Shown one piece after another: positions 1 through 5,975 of a DNA stretch of 7,052 nucleotides. How positions within the stretch are numbered: the stretch's first letter is position 1; every line of letters begins with the position of its first letter. The DNA comes from Betaproteobacteria bacterium (GTDB taxonomy: Bacteria; Pseudomonadota; Gammaproteobacteria; Burkholderiales; Burkholderiaceae_C), in NCBI GenBank assembly GCA_947448675.1, contig CANFOR010000149.1:1-7052 (forward strand), given 5' to 3'. Both the position numbers and the translations under genes were made by a program. The notes under the pieces were generated by a model that made no database searches, was not told the origin of the DNA, and was given only the letters and a program-made list of their open reading frames with translations.

Positions 1-1870
1 CGCGCTCTTTGGCCGTGCTTTGGATGCTGCGGCGAATGTGGGCTATGCGCGCCAGCACGGGGCTTTGCCAAGGCCGCCCGCTTTCTACCAAGTGGGCCGC
101 CCAAGGCTGGGCATTCACGTTGTGCACGGCGGTGTTGATGGCCTCTAGCACGCGGTCGGCCAGGTCGTCTACCAAGGCCACCAAAAAGTGGCCGCTGCCC
201 ATGGCGGGGTCGCAAATTTTCAGCTCCAGCAGGGCGCTGGCCGGGTCGAGCGCGTCCAGCGCGTCCCAGTCGCCGGGGTTGAGCGAGCCCTTCTTTTGGA
301 GCTTGGCAATATGGGCTGCAAAAGCGTCCAGGCGCTCGCGCGCCAGCAGGCCCACCGACTCGCGCAATATCAGGCGCACCAAGTCGTCATGGGTGTAGTA
401 GCTGCCCGAAACTTTGCGCGCAAAGCTGGCGGGCTGGGCGCTGATGCGGTTGATCTCGGGCAGGTCTTTGTAGCTGTCGTGGGCCTGCACCTCGTGCACC
501 AGGCTGTATTCGAGCAAGCGTTCGTAAATGCCGCCCAGGTGCGAGACGGACAGGTCGCGGTAGTTGATCCAGCCCTGCAACACGTCTTCTCTGCGGCGCG
601 ACAGCGCGTCAATGATGGGGGCCATGACGGCATCAGGCACGCGAGCACGCCACAGCAGCAGCGCGCGGTCTTGGTCGAACAAACCGCCGTTGTAAGGCGG
701 CATGCCAATGCCGTCGTCGCCCTTGTCGATCATCTCAAACACGCCATTGAGCCGCAGCCAGATGGTGCCAATGGTTGTAGAAAACGTGCCGCCTGCGTCG
801 AACTTGTCGCGCACTTCTTCGCGGATTTGGCGCAAGCTATAGGGTTTGTAGCGCGCGTCGCGCACGGGCAGCAGGTTGCGGTCTTCGGCGTAAAACAAAA
901 ACAGCAGGCGGTACAGCAGCACCAAGGCGGCTTCGCGCACTTCGTCCAAGTATTCACGGGTGTATTGCTGGCGCTTGAATTGGCCGTAGCCCACGCTGTG
1001 GGTGTGCGCTGCGGGGTTACTTTTGAGCTGTGGGTCGCCATGCACCAAGGCGTTGGCCAGTTGCGGAAAGATGTCGTTGAACACCCGCGCGCCCAGGTCT
1101 TGCGAGACTTTTTCTTCGTACAGGCGCGCTTCGTTCAGCGCAAAGGCGTGCAGGCTGCGGCCTGCGCTGTCCCACTCTTGGGGCAAGAAGGCGCTGCGGC
1201 CCAGCAGCAGGTAAAACAGCTTGAGCGCGTGCTCAGCAGGCACTTCGCCCAACTCGTGTTGAATGCCCGGCACGCCCAGCGCCGCGGCCAGGTCGAGCTC
1301 AAAAAACTCTTCCGAGCGTGAGCGAGCGTTTTGCCAGTACAGGCGCCACACCGCGCCGTTGCTCAAAATGCCCCAGTGGATGGCGCGGTCGGACACCAGC
1401 TCGGCGCGGCTCAGGTAGCGCAGCATTTGCGAAGAAGGCGCGTCGGGGTCGGTGGCAAAGCGGGTGTCGCCCCGGTCGAGCGGGCGCAGCCAGCGTTTGG
1501 CCTCTAGCACGGCCACGCCGTGGCGGTAGCGCAAGGGGTCACGGGCTTCGGCCAGGGCCGCGCTTTTGGCGGCGCTGGAGGCAAACAACAGCAGGTCGGG
1601 CACGTCTTCGCGGCCTGTGCTCGACATGTTGACTTGGGGCAGGGTGTCGCCCTCCCAGCCCAAAATGGCCAGCACTTTGTCGATGAGCTGCGCCTCGGTT
1701 TGCGCCTCGTTCAGGGTCGAGTCGGCATGGGTGCCAGCAAAGATGTTGTGCAGACCCGCGCAAAACGCTTGAAAGGCCTGGCCTGCATCGCCGCTAGAGA
1801 GGCTTTGCCAGGGCGGCGTTTCGCAGACGCCGCGCGTTAAAAAGTCTTGGGTGAAAAGCTGGCCTTGCAT
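1..1870 (-). CDS. Type IIG-like restriction-modification enzyme (Eco57I-type methylase with N-terminal nuclease), 3' end outside window
   Basis: An uninterrupted reading frame runs from ATG at 1870 off the left edge (623 codons), covering most of the window's left quarter. Residues 91-125 form a PD-(D/E)XK nuclease core: PD at 91-92 and EAK at 123-125, followed by QMLRY (Q148, Y152), the QxxxY motif of RecB/HsdR-type nucleases. A helical region (about 210-480) follows. Then come the methyltransferase motif X region SGSYYTHDDLV (488-498) and SAM-binding motif I, DPAMGSGHF (554-562). Motif IV (NPPY) and the target-recognition domain must lie beyond the edge. By family knowledge such single chains cut DNA and methylate adenine at the same site, defending against foreign DNA. 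The start is supported by the MQGQLFTQDF-like N-terminus; the ribosome site is weak (CAGGG, very close to the ATG). Base composition resembles the neighbours, so there is no clear sign of recent transfer. A BREX PglX methylase is less likely because of the nuclease domain. Recognition sequence unknown. Confidence 0.85.
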   Translation of the reverse strand, partial: MQGQLFTQDFLTRGVCETPPWQSLSSGDAGQAFQAFCAGLHNIFAGTHADSTLNEAQTEAQLIDKVLAILGWEGDTLPQVNMSSTGREDVPDLLLFASSAAKSAALAEARDPLRYRHGVAVLEAKRWLRPLDRGDTRFATDPDAPSSQMLRYLSRAELVSDRAIHWGILSNGAVWRLYWQNARSRSEEFFELDLAAALGVPGIQHELGEVPAEHALKLFYLLLGRSAFLPQEWDSAGRSLHAFALNEARLYEEKVSQDLGARVFNDIFPQLANALVHGDPQLKSNPAAHTHSVGYGQFKRQQYTREYLDEVREAALVLLYRLLFLFYAEDRNLLPVRDARYKPYSLRQIREEVRDKFDAGGTFSTTIGTIWLRLNGVFEMIDKGDDGIGMPPYNGGLFDQDRALLLWRARVPDAVMAPIIDALSRRREDVLQGWINYRDLSVSHLGGIYERLLEYSLVHEVQAHDSYKDLPEINRISAQPASFARKVSGSYYTHDDLVRLILRESVGLLARERLDAFAAHIAKLQKKGSLNPGDWDALDALDPASALLELKICDPAMGSGHFLVALVDDLADRVLEAINTAVHNVNAQPWAAHLVESGRPWQSPVLARIAHIRRSIQSTAKER

Positions 1871-1879
1871 GCCCTGAGT

Positions 1880-2308
1880 TTAGGCGGTCTTGGGCGCCAA
1901 CACCGCCATGGTGATGCGTGACACGCAGGTCAACTCGCCCGCGTCGTTGCGCAGCTCAATCGCCCACACATGGGTGGTGCGGCCAATGTGTACCGGGCGC
2001 GTAATGCCGGTGACCCAGCCGCTGCTAGCGCCTTTGATGTGGTTGGCGTTGATGTCCAGGCCCACGGTGCGGTAGCCCGACGGCACGGCGCAGGCCGCGC
2101 CGCAGGAGCCCAGGGTTTCGGCCAGCACCACGCTCACGCCGCCATGCAGCAGGCCATAGGGCTGGATGGTGCGCGCGTCTACCGGAATGCGGGCGCTGAT
2201 GAAGTCGTCGCCCATTTCTAAAAACTCCAGGCCCAGGTGTTCGACGGCGGTGTTTTTGTGCATTGCGGCCAGCGCTTCAATGCCGAGGTTTTGCTTCCAA
2301 ATGCGCAT
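1880..2308 (-). CDS. Hotdog-fold acyl-CoA thioesterase, YdiI/EntH (PaaI-like) family
   Basis: The 142-residue product is full length for the family and closely resembles E. coli YdiI (MenI) from its first residues (RIWKQNLGIEAL) to its last (SRITMAVL). Diagnostic segments are PVDARTIQPYGLLHGG (42-57), with Q49 and H55, and VVLAETLGS (60-68), in which E64 matches the catalytic glutamate (E63) of YdiI. GLDINANH (83-90) is also typical. The family hydrolyses acyl- or aroyl-CoA thioesters in the cytoplasm as a homotetramer. YdiI acts on 1,4-dihydroxy-2-naphthoyl-CoA and EntH on misloaded EntB. Since this organism group usually uses ubiquinone, a menaquinone role is doubtful and the true substrate is unknown, so I give no gene symbol. 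GGAAAG about six bases upstream of the ATG is a good ribosome site. The stop lies nine bases before the restriction enzyme's start, so the two may share a transcript. Confidence 0.88.
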   Translation of the reverse strand: MRIWKQNLGIEALAAMHKNTAVEHLGLEFLEMGDDFISARIPVDARTIQPYGLLHGGVSVVLAETLGSCGAACAVPSGYRTVGLDINANHIKGASSGWVTGITRPVHIGRTTHVWAIELRNDAGELTCVSRITMAVLAPKTA

Positions 2309-2334
2309 GGGGTCTTTCCAACAAAAAGGGCTTT

Positions 2335-2364
2335 ATTTTAGCGCCGAATGGAGCGCAATTTCAG
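2335..2364 (-). promoter_or_regulatory. Possible sigma-70 promoter of the thioesterase gene
   Basis: Read on the minus strand, CTGAAA (2359-2364, four of six matches to TTGACA) and TAAAAT (2335-2340, five of six matches to TATAAT) are separated by 18 bases. Transcription would begin about 20 bases before the ATG at 2308. It would serve the thioesterase and, given the nine-base gap, perhaps the restriction enzyme too. The call rests on the sequence match alone. Confidence 0.35.
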
Positions 2365-2404
2365 AGTAAAAAACGGCTGTAACGCCCATAAACAGTGCGT
2401 AGAC

Positions 2405-2436
2405 AGCTATTAAAAATGTAGCATTTGTGGCTAGCT
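2405..2436. repeat. Nested inverted repeat over the glpR stop codon; possible weak terminator or dispersed family repeat
   Basis: Outer arms AGCTA (2405-2409) and TAGCT (2432-2436) enclose an inner hairpin AAATG-TAG-CATTT (2414-2426). The glpR stop codon (2431-2433) lies inside the right outer arm. On the minus strand the inner stem is followed by a short run of T and then AATAGCTG, so it might serve as a weak terminator for glpR. The stem is short and AT-rich and the T run is brief, so termination is uncertain. I associate similar 'AAATGCTACATTTTTAATAGCTG' motifs with intergenic regions of Comamonadaceae, but that is from memory. Confidence 0.4.
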
Positions 2437-3195
2437 GCTGAGCACATCGCAGCGCACATCGGCCTCGGCCAGCAGGCTCGGAAAGGGCTCGGCCAGGGGC
2501 GCGTCGGTGAACAGGCGGTCGAGCTGGCTGAGCCGCGCCACCTCGACCATGGCCGGACGGTTGAACTTGCTGGCGTCGGCCGCGAGCCAGACCTCGCGCG
2601 CTTGCTGGATGATGGTTTGCGCCACCTTCACCTCGCGGTAGTCAAAGTCGCGCAGCGAGCCGTCGGCCTCGATGCTGGAGATGCCGATGATCGCCAAGTC
2701 CACCTTGAACTGGCGAATGAAGTCCACCGCCGCCTCGCCCACAATGCCGCGGTCTCGCGTGCGCACCACCCCGCCCGCGACGATCACCTCGCACTGCGGG
2801 TTGCCCGAGAGGATGGCCGCCACGTTGAGGTTGTTGGTAATCACGCGCAGGCCTTTGTGCTGCAGCAGGGCGCGGGCAATGGCCTCGGTGGTGGTGCCAA
2901 TGTTGAGGATCAGCGAGCAGTCGTTGGGCACCTGCGCGGCCACGGCCTTGGCAATGCGCGCCTTGCCCTCGGCGTGCAGGCTGGTGCGCTCTTGGTGGGC
3001 GATGTTTTCGGTAGTCGAGCTGGGCACCCGCACGCCACCATGAAAGCGCGTCAGCAAGCCGGCCTCGGCCAAGCGCTGCACGTCGCGGCGCACGGTTTGC
3101 AGGGTCACTTGCAGGGTTTCGGCCAGGGCCTCTACGGTGACCGAGCTGCGTGCACGTACCACTTCGAGCAGCTGAAGTTGTCGGGGATTGGACAT
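2431..3195 (-). CDS. glpR: DeoR-family glycerol-3-phosphate regulon repressor GlpR
   Basis: The 254-residue protein aligns with E. coli GlpR along its whole length. The DeoR helix-turn-helix spans about residues 19-42 (VTVEALAETLQV then TVRRDVQRL) and is followed by the family's HGG (52-54). The C-terminal effector domain shows the phosphate-binding loop NIGTTTEAIA (98-107), TNNLNVA (120-126), AGGVVRTRD (140-148) and GISSIEADGSL (171-181), all close to GlpR. In the family, glycerol 3-phosphate binding releases the repressor from its operators. The gene diverges from glpD, the classic layout for a local repressor, so it most likely controls glpDST and itself. The ATG at 3195 has no Shine-Dalgarno sequence (the leader is pyrimidine-rich). 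It fits the N-terminus of homologues, and no in-frame ATG, GTG or TTG lies just upstream. Confidence 0.93.
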   Translation of the reverse strand: MSNPRQLQLLEVVRARSSVTVEALAETLQVTLQTVRRDVQRLAEAGLLTRFHGGVRVPSSTTENIAHQERTSLHAEGKARIAKAVAAQVPNDCSLILNIGTTTEAIARALLQHKGLRVITNNLNVAAILSGNPQCEVIVAGGVVRTRDRGIVGEAAVDFIRQFKVDLAIIGISSIEADGSLRDFDYREVKVAQTIIQQAREVWLAADASKFNRPAMVEVARLSQLDRLFTDAPLAEPFPSLLAEADVRCDVLSS

Positions 3196-3212
3196 AGAAA
3201 GAATGTAGTTGA

Positions 3213-3225
3213 GAAAATAAACGAA
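3213..3225. promoter_or_regulatory. Candidate GlpR operator, glpR-proximal copy
   Basis: GAAAATAAACGAA matches the copy at 3275-3287 in 12 of 13 bases. It covers the predicted -10 box of glpR (AAAATA on the plus strand, 3214-3219), the expected place for autorepression. Ten bases after its AAACG (3219-3223) comes a weaker GTACG (3229-3233), echoing the tandem half-sites of the other copy. Assigning it to GlpR is an inference from location and repetition. Confidence 0.5.
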
Positions 3226-3242
3226 GAAGTACGGGTAAACAA
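3214..3242 (-). promoter_or_regulatory. Possible glpR promoter
   Basis: Read on the minus strand, TTGTTT (3237-3242) and TATTTT (3214-3219) are exactly 17 bases apart, each matching the sigma-70 consensus in four of six positions. Transcription would start near 3207, leaving a leader of only about a dozen bases before the glpR ATG. Confidence 0.35.
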
Positions 3243-3243
3243 G

Positions 3244-3272
3244 TAGGCAATTTCACGCACAAAAGATAAAAA
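3244..3272 (+). promoter_or_regulatory. Possible glpD-glpS-glpT promoter
   Basis: TAGGCA (3244-3249) and TAAAAA (3267-3272) are 17 bases apart, each matching the sigma-70 consensus in four of six positions. The start point would fall around 3278-3280, inside the second repeated operator motif, giving a leader of about 50 bases before glpD. The boxes are weak and the surrounding A-rich sequence makes chance matches likely. Confidence 0.3.
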
Positions 3273-3274
3273 TA

Positions 3275-3295
3275 GAAAACAAACGAACCCAAACG
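3275..3295. promoter_or_regulatory. Candidate GlpR operator, glpD-proximal copy with tandem AAACG half-sites
   Basis: GAAAACAAACGAA (3275-3287) repeats the motif at 3213-3225 with one mismatch, 62 bases further on. AAACG occurs at 3281-3285 and again at 3291-3295, exactly ten bases (one helical turn) apart, as expected for direct-repeat operators of a DeoR-type repressor. The site would cover the predicted start point of the glpDST transcript and so block it. GlpR binding is inferred. Confidence 0.5.
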
Positions 3296-3329
3296 CTCAT
3301 TTAACAGACTTGCTCAGGATTTACCCTTG

Positions 3330-4892
3330 ATGGACACCGTAGCGCCACCCAGTAGCGACTTTGATTGCGACGTGCTCGTAGTGGGCGGCGGCATCAATGG
3401 TGCGGGCATTGCGCGCGACTTGGCGGGCCGGGGCTGGCGCGTGCTGCTGTGCGAGCAAGACGACTTGGCTGCGCACACCTCGTCTTCGTCCACCAAGCTC
3501 ATCCACGGTGGCCTGCGCTACTTGGAGTATTACGAGTTTGGCCTGGTGCGCAAGGCCTTGCAAGAGCGCGAGGTGCTGCTCAAAAGCGCGCCGCACATCA
3601 TGTGGCCGCTGCGCTTTGTGATGCCGCACGACCCGTCGATGCGCCCGGCCTGGATGATCCGCATGGGACTGTTCTTGTATGACCACTTGGCGCGGCGCGA
3701 GGTGCTGCCCGGCTCTACCAGCGTGCGCCTAGACCAGCATGCACTGGGCGCGCCCCTCAAGCCGGGCTACCACCGCGGTTTTGTCTACTCGGACGGTTGG
3801 GTTGATGACGCCCGCTTGGTGCTGCTGTGCGCGCTGGACGCGCAGCAGCGCGGCGCAGAAATTTTGACGCGCACCCGCTGCGTCTCGGCCCAGCGCAATG
3901 CCAAGGGCTGGCAGGTGGGCTTGCAGTCGGCCCAAGGCGCGCGGCAGGTACGTGCCCGCGCGCTGGTCAATGCCGCCGGGCCCTGGGCGGAGTCGTTTTT
4001 GCGCGGCCAAGCCAAGCCTGCCAAGGGCGAGGCTTTGGCCAGCCGCAGCCTGCGCCTCATCAAGGGCAGCCATATTGTGGTGCCGCGCTGTTTTGACCAC
4101 GACCACGCCTATATCTTTCAAAACCCCGACAAGCGCATTATTTTTGCCATTCCCTACGAAACCGATTTCACGCTGATCGGCACCACCGACATCGAACTGC
4201 AAGGCCAGCCTGAAGCAGCGCACATCGAACCGCAAGAAGTGGCCTATTTGTGCGAGCAGGCCAGCCGCTACCTGCGCAAAGCCGTGCTGCCCAGTGACGT
4301 GGTGTGGAGCTATTCGGGCGTTCGGCCTTTGCTCGACGACGCCTCGGGCGACCCGTCGGCCGTAACGCGCGACTACCAGTTAGAGGCCAACACCATGGCC
4401 GCGCCTTTGCTCAGCATTTGGGGCGGCAAGATCACCACTTTTCGCAAGCTGGCCGAAGAGGCCGCTGACGCCGTGGGCCAGATGCTGGGCCAAAAACGCA
4501 TGGCCTGGACGCAGGGGGCATTTTTGCCGGGCGGCGACTTCTCGGCCTGGGTGCCCAGCACCGGCCAGCCCGCAGACGACTTTGCGCTGCTGGTGGCCAG
4601 CGTAGAGCGGCGCTACCCCTGGCTGAGCCAGGCCTTGGCGCACCGCCTGAGCCGAGCCTATGGAACGCGGGTGGAGGCTCTTTTGCAAGTATCGGCAGAG
4701 CGCATGGGCGCTGAAGTGGCCCCTGGTTTGTACGAGGCCGAGTTGAAGTATTTGCAACGTGAAGAATGGGCCTGCAACGCAGACGACGTGCTGTGGCGGC
4801 GCAGCAAACTGGGCCTGCACTACAACGCGCAGCAGCGCCAGCAAGTGGCCGACTGGATGCTGCGCAACCCTGCAGTGCAAGGAGTTATTTGA
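3330..4892 (+). CDS. glpD: FAD-dependent glycerol-3-phosphate dehydrogenase GlpD
   Basis: The enzyme oxidises glycerol 3-phosphate to dihydroxyacetone phosphate at the inner face of the cytoplasmic membrane and passes electrons to quinone. The 520-residue product matches aerobic GlpD throughout. It has the FAD-binding GGGINGAG (19-26), SSTKLIHGGLRYLE (53-66), NAAGPW (214-219), RLIKGSHIVVPR (242-253), YSGVRPLL (328-335) and GGKITTFRKLAEEA (365-378). Residues matching the E. coli active-site set by alignment from memory are R63, H248, R332, R347 and K367; all are present. The C-terminal domain (ELKYLQREEW, 471-480, then DDVLWRRSKLG, 485-495) is complete. I chose ATG at 3330; an in-frame TTG at 3327 directly precedes it. 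AGGA at 3316-3319 is ten bases from the ATG, so either start is possible. It is the first gene of the operon, and its stop overlaps the glpS start. Confidence 0.96.
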   Translation: MDTVAPPSSDFDCDVLVVGGGINGAGIARDLAGRGWRVLLCEQDDLAAHTSSSSTKLIHGGLRYLEYYEFGLVRKALQEREVLLKSAPHIMWPLRFVMPHDPSMRPAWMIRMGLFLYDHLARREVLPGSTSVRLDQHALGAPLKPGYHRGFVYSDGWVDDARLVLLCALDAQQRGAEILTRTRCVSAQRNAKGWQVGLQSAQGARQVRARALVNAAGPWAESFLRGQAKPAKGEALASRSLRLIKGSHIVVPRCFDHDHAYIFQNPDKRIIFAIPYETDFTLIGTTDIELQGQPEAAHIEPQEVAYLCEQASRYLRKAVLPSDVVWSYSGVRPLLDDASGDPSAVTRDYQLEANTMAAPLLSIWGGKITTFRKLAEEAADAVGQMLGQKRMAWTQGAFLPGGDFSAWVPSTGQPADDFALLVASVERRYPWLSQALAHRLSRAYGTRVEALLQVSAERMGAEVAPGLYEAELKYLQREEWACNADDVLWRRSKLGLHYNAQQRQQVADWMLRNPAVQGVI

Positions 4893-4894
4893 TG
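4879..4894 (+). promoter_or_regulatory. Strong ribosome-binding site and TGATG overlap between glpD and glpS
   Basis: AAGGAG (4879-4884) lies seven bases before ATG at 4892, which shares its A with the glpD stop TGA (4890-4892). This fixes the glpS start and suggests that translation of the two genes is coupled. It also rules out an in-frame ATG at 4766, which lies inside glpD. Confidence 0.85.
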
Positions 4895-5971
4895 CAATTG
4901 GCGCTGCAAGGCATTGGCAAAAAAGTCGGCCCCGAGGTCTGGCTGCATGCGCTCAATTTGGCGCCGCGCCCTGGGGAGGTGACCGTGCTCTTGGGGGCGA
5001 CCCTGGCGGGCAAGACCAGCCTAATGCGAATCATGGCTGGGTTGGACGCACCTAGCAAAGGGCGTTTGCTGCTCGATGGCGCCGACATTACCGGAGTGGG
5101 CGTGCGCCAACGCAATGTGGCTATGGTCTACCAGCAGTTCATCAATTACCCATCGCTTACCGTGGCCGACAACATTGCCTCGCCGCTCAAGCTGCGCCAA
5201 GAAAAGAACATCGACGCGCGGGTGCGTGAGTTGGCCACCAAGCTGCACATTGAGATGTTTTTAGAGCGCTACCCAGCGGAGCTGTCGGGCGGGCAGCAGC
5301 AGCGCGTGGCCTTGGCGCGGGCCCTGGCCAAGGCCGCGCCCTTGGTGCTGCTGGACGAACCCTTGGTCAACTTGGACTACAAGCTGCGCGAAGAATTGCG
5401 CGAAGAACTAACGCAGCTTTTTGCCACCGGCGACGCTACCGTGGTCTATGCCACCACCGAGCCGGGCGAGGCCCTGCTCATGGGCGGCTATACCGCCGTG
5501 ATGGAGCAGGGTGAGTTGCTGCAATACGGGCCGACCGCCGAGGTGTTCCACCGTCCGCAGTCTTTGCGCGTGGCGCGGGCCTTCAGCGACCCGCCGATGA
5601 ATTTGTTGGCAGCACAGCGCAGCCAAGATGGCGTGCAAATACACCAAGGCCCAGTGCTGGCTCTGGCCTTGGCGCAGCAGACCCAAGCCTTGGCGAAAGT
5701 TACCGTGGGCTTGCGTGCCAGTGCCTTGCATCTGCAGCCGCGCGAAGGCGACGTGCTGTTTAGCGGGCAGGTGGAACTGGCAGAAATTTCGGGCTCCGAC
5801 ACTTTTGTGCACGTGCACACCGCTGTGGGTGAACTGGTGGCCCAGCTCAGCGGCGTGCACCGCTTGGCCTTGGGCGAGGCCATCAGCTTGTACCTGAGCC
5901 CAGCCCAGGCCTATGTGTTCGACGCCCAGGGCCTGCTGCTGCGGGCCCCGGAACGCGGGGGAGCGCGCTGA
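4892..5971 (+). CDS. glpS: Glycerol ABC transporter ATPase subunit GlpS
   Basis: The 359-residue protein is a MalK-type importer ATPase: a nucleotide-binding domain (about 1-235) and a C-terminal beta-rich TOBE-like domain (about 245-350). It shows a Walker A region GATLAGKTS (35-43), Q-loop YQQ (80-82), a perfect signature LSGGQQQRVALARAL (131-145), Walker B LVLLDEP (151-157) and D-loop NLDYKLR (160-166). Two points are unusual: Walker A departs from GPSGSGKST, keeping only the GKT/S core, and the switch histidine is replaced by Thr (T189 in YATTEPGEA). In R. leguminosarum, GlpS pairs with GlpT to power glycerol uptake through GlpP and GlpQ, with GlpV as binding protein. The assignment rests on its position right after glpD beside divergent glpR, and on the paired, unequal ATPases. 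A related polyol or glycerol-phosphate importer is the main alternative. Confidence 0.85.
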   Translation: MQLALQGIGKKVGPEVWLHALNLAPRPGEVTVLLGATLAGKTSLMRIMAGLDAPSKGRLLLDGADITGVGVRQRNVAMVYQQFINYPSLTVADNIASPLKLRQEKNIDARVRELATKLHIEMFLERYPAELSGGQQQRVALARALAKAAPLVLLDEPLVNLDYKLREELREELTQLFATGDATVVYATTEPGEALLMGGYTAVMEQGELLQYGPTAEVFHRPQSLRVARAFSDPPMNLLAAQRSQDGVQIHQGPVLALALAQQTQALAKVTVGLRASALHLQPREGDVLFSGQVELAEISGSDTFVHVHTAVGELVAQLSGVHRLALGEAISLYLSPAQAYVFDAQGLLLRAPERGGAR

Positions 5972-5975
5972 TATG
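5957..5975 (+). promoter_or_regulatory. Ribosome-binding site of glpT, overlapping the end of glpS
   Basis: GGGGGAG (5957-5963), within the last codons of glpS, lies nine bases before ATG at 5973. The glpS stop (5969-5971) is one base upstream of that ATG, so the two ATPase subunits are probably made in step. Confidence 0.7.

Noticed and set aside
188..1321. A 377-codon open frame on the plus strand, with others beside it at 9-398 and 1520-1840.
   Set aside because: It lies antisense to the restriction enzyme, whose motifs are clear in the other strand. Its predicted protein is Val/Ala/Gln-rich without domains, as expected from reading a high-GC gene backwards.
1..1870. The restriction gene as a recently acquired mobile island.
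   Set aside because: Its base composition and codon use look like the neighbours, and no integrase, tRNA, direct repeats or insertion-sequence ends are visible in the window. The left side is unseen, so this stays open.
2425..3246. A 273-codon plus-strand open frame.
   Set aside because: It is antisense to glpR along its whole length, and the product (rich in His, Gly and Leu) has no recognisable domain. GlpR on the minus strand is an end-to-end family match.
3233..3326. Inverted pair GGGTAAA (3233-3239) and TTTACCC (3320-3326) flanking the glpD promoter region.
   Set aside because: Seven-base arms 80 bases apart in AT-rich DNA are expected by chance, and they do not coincide with the repeated AAACGAA motif.
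3327..3329. TTG at 3327 as the glpD start.
   Set aside because: The directly adjacent ATG at 3330 is the commoner start codon. The difference is a single residue and cannot be settled from sequence alone.
4766..4891. A longer glpS start at 4766 that would add 42 residues.
   Set aside because: The added stretch overlaps the conserved C-terminus of glpD and is arginine/alanine-rich without family similarity. AAGGAG sits at the right distance from the ATG at 4892.
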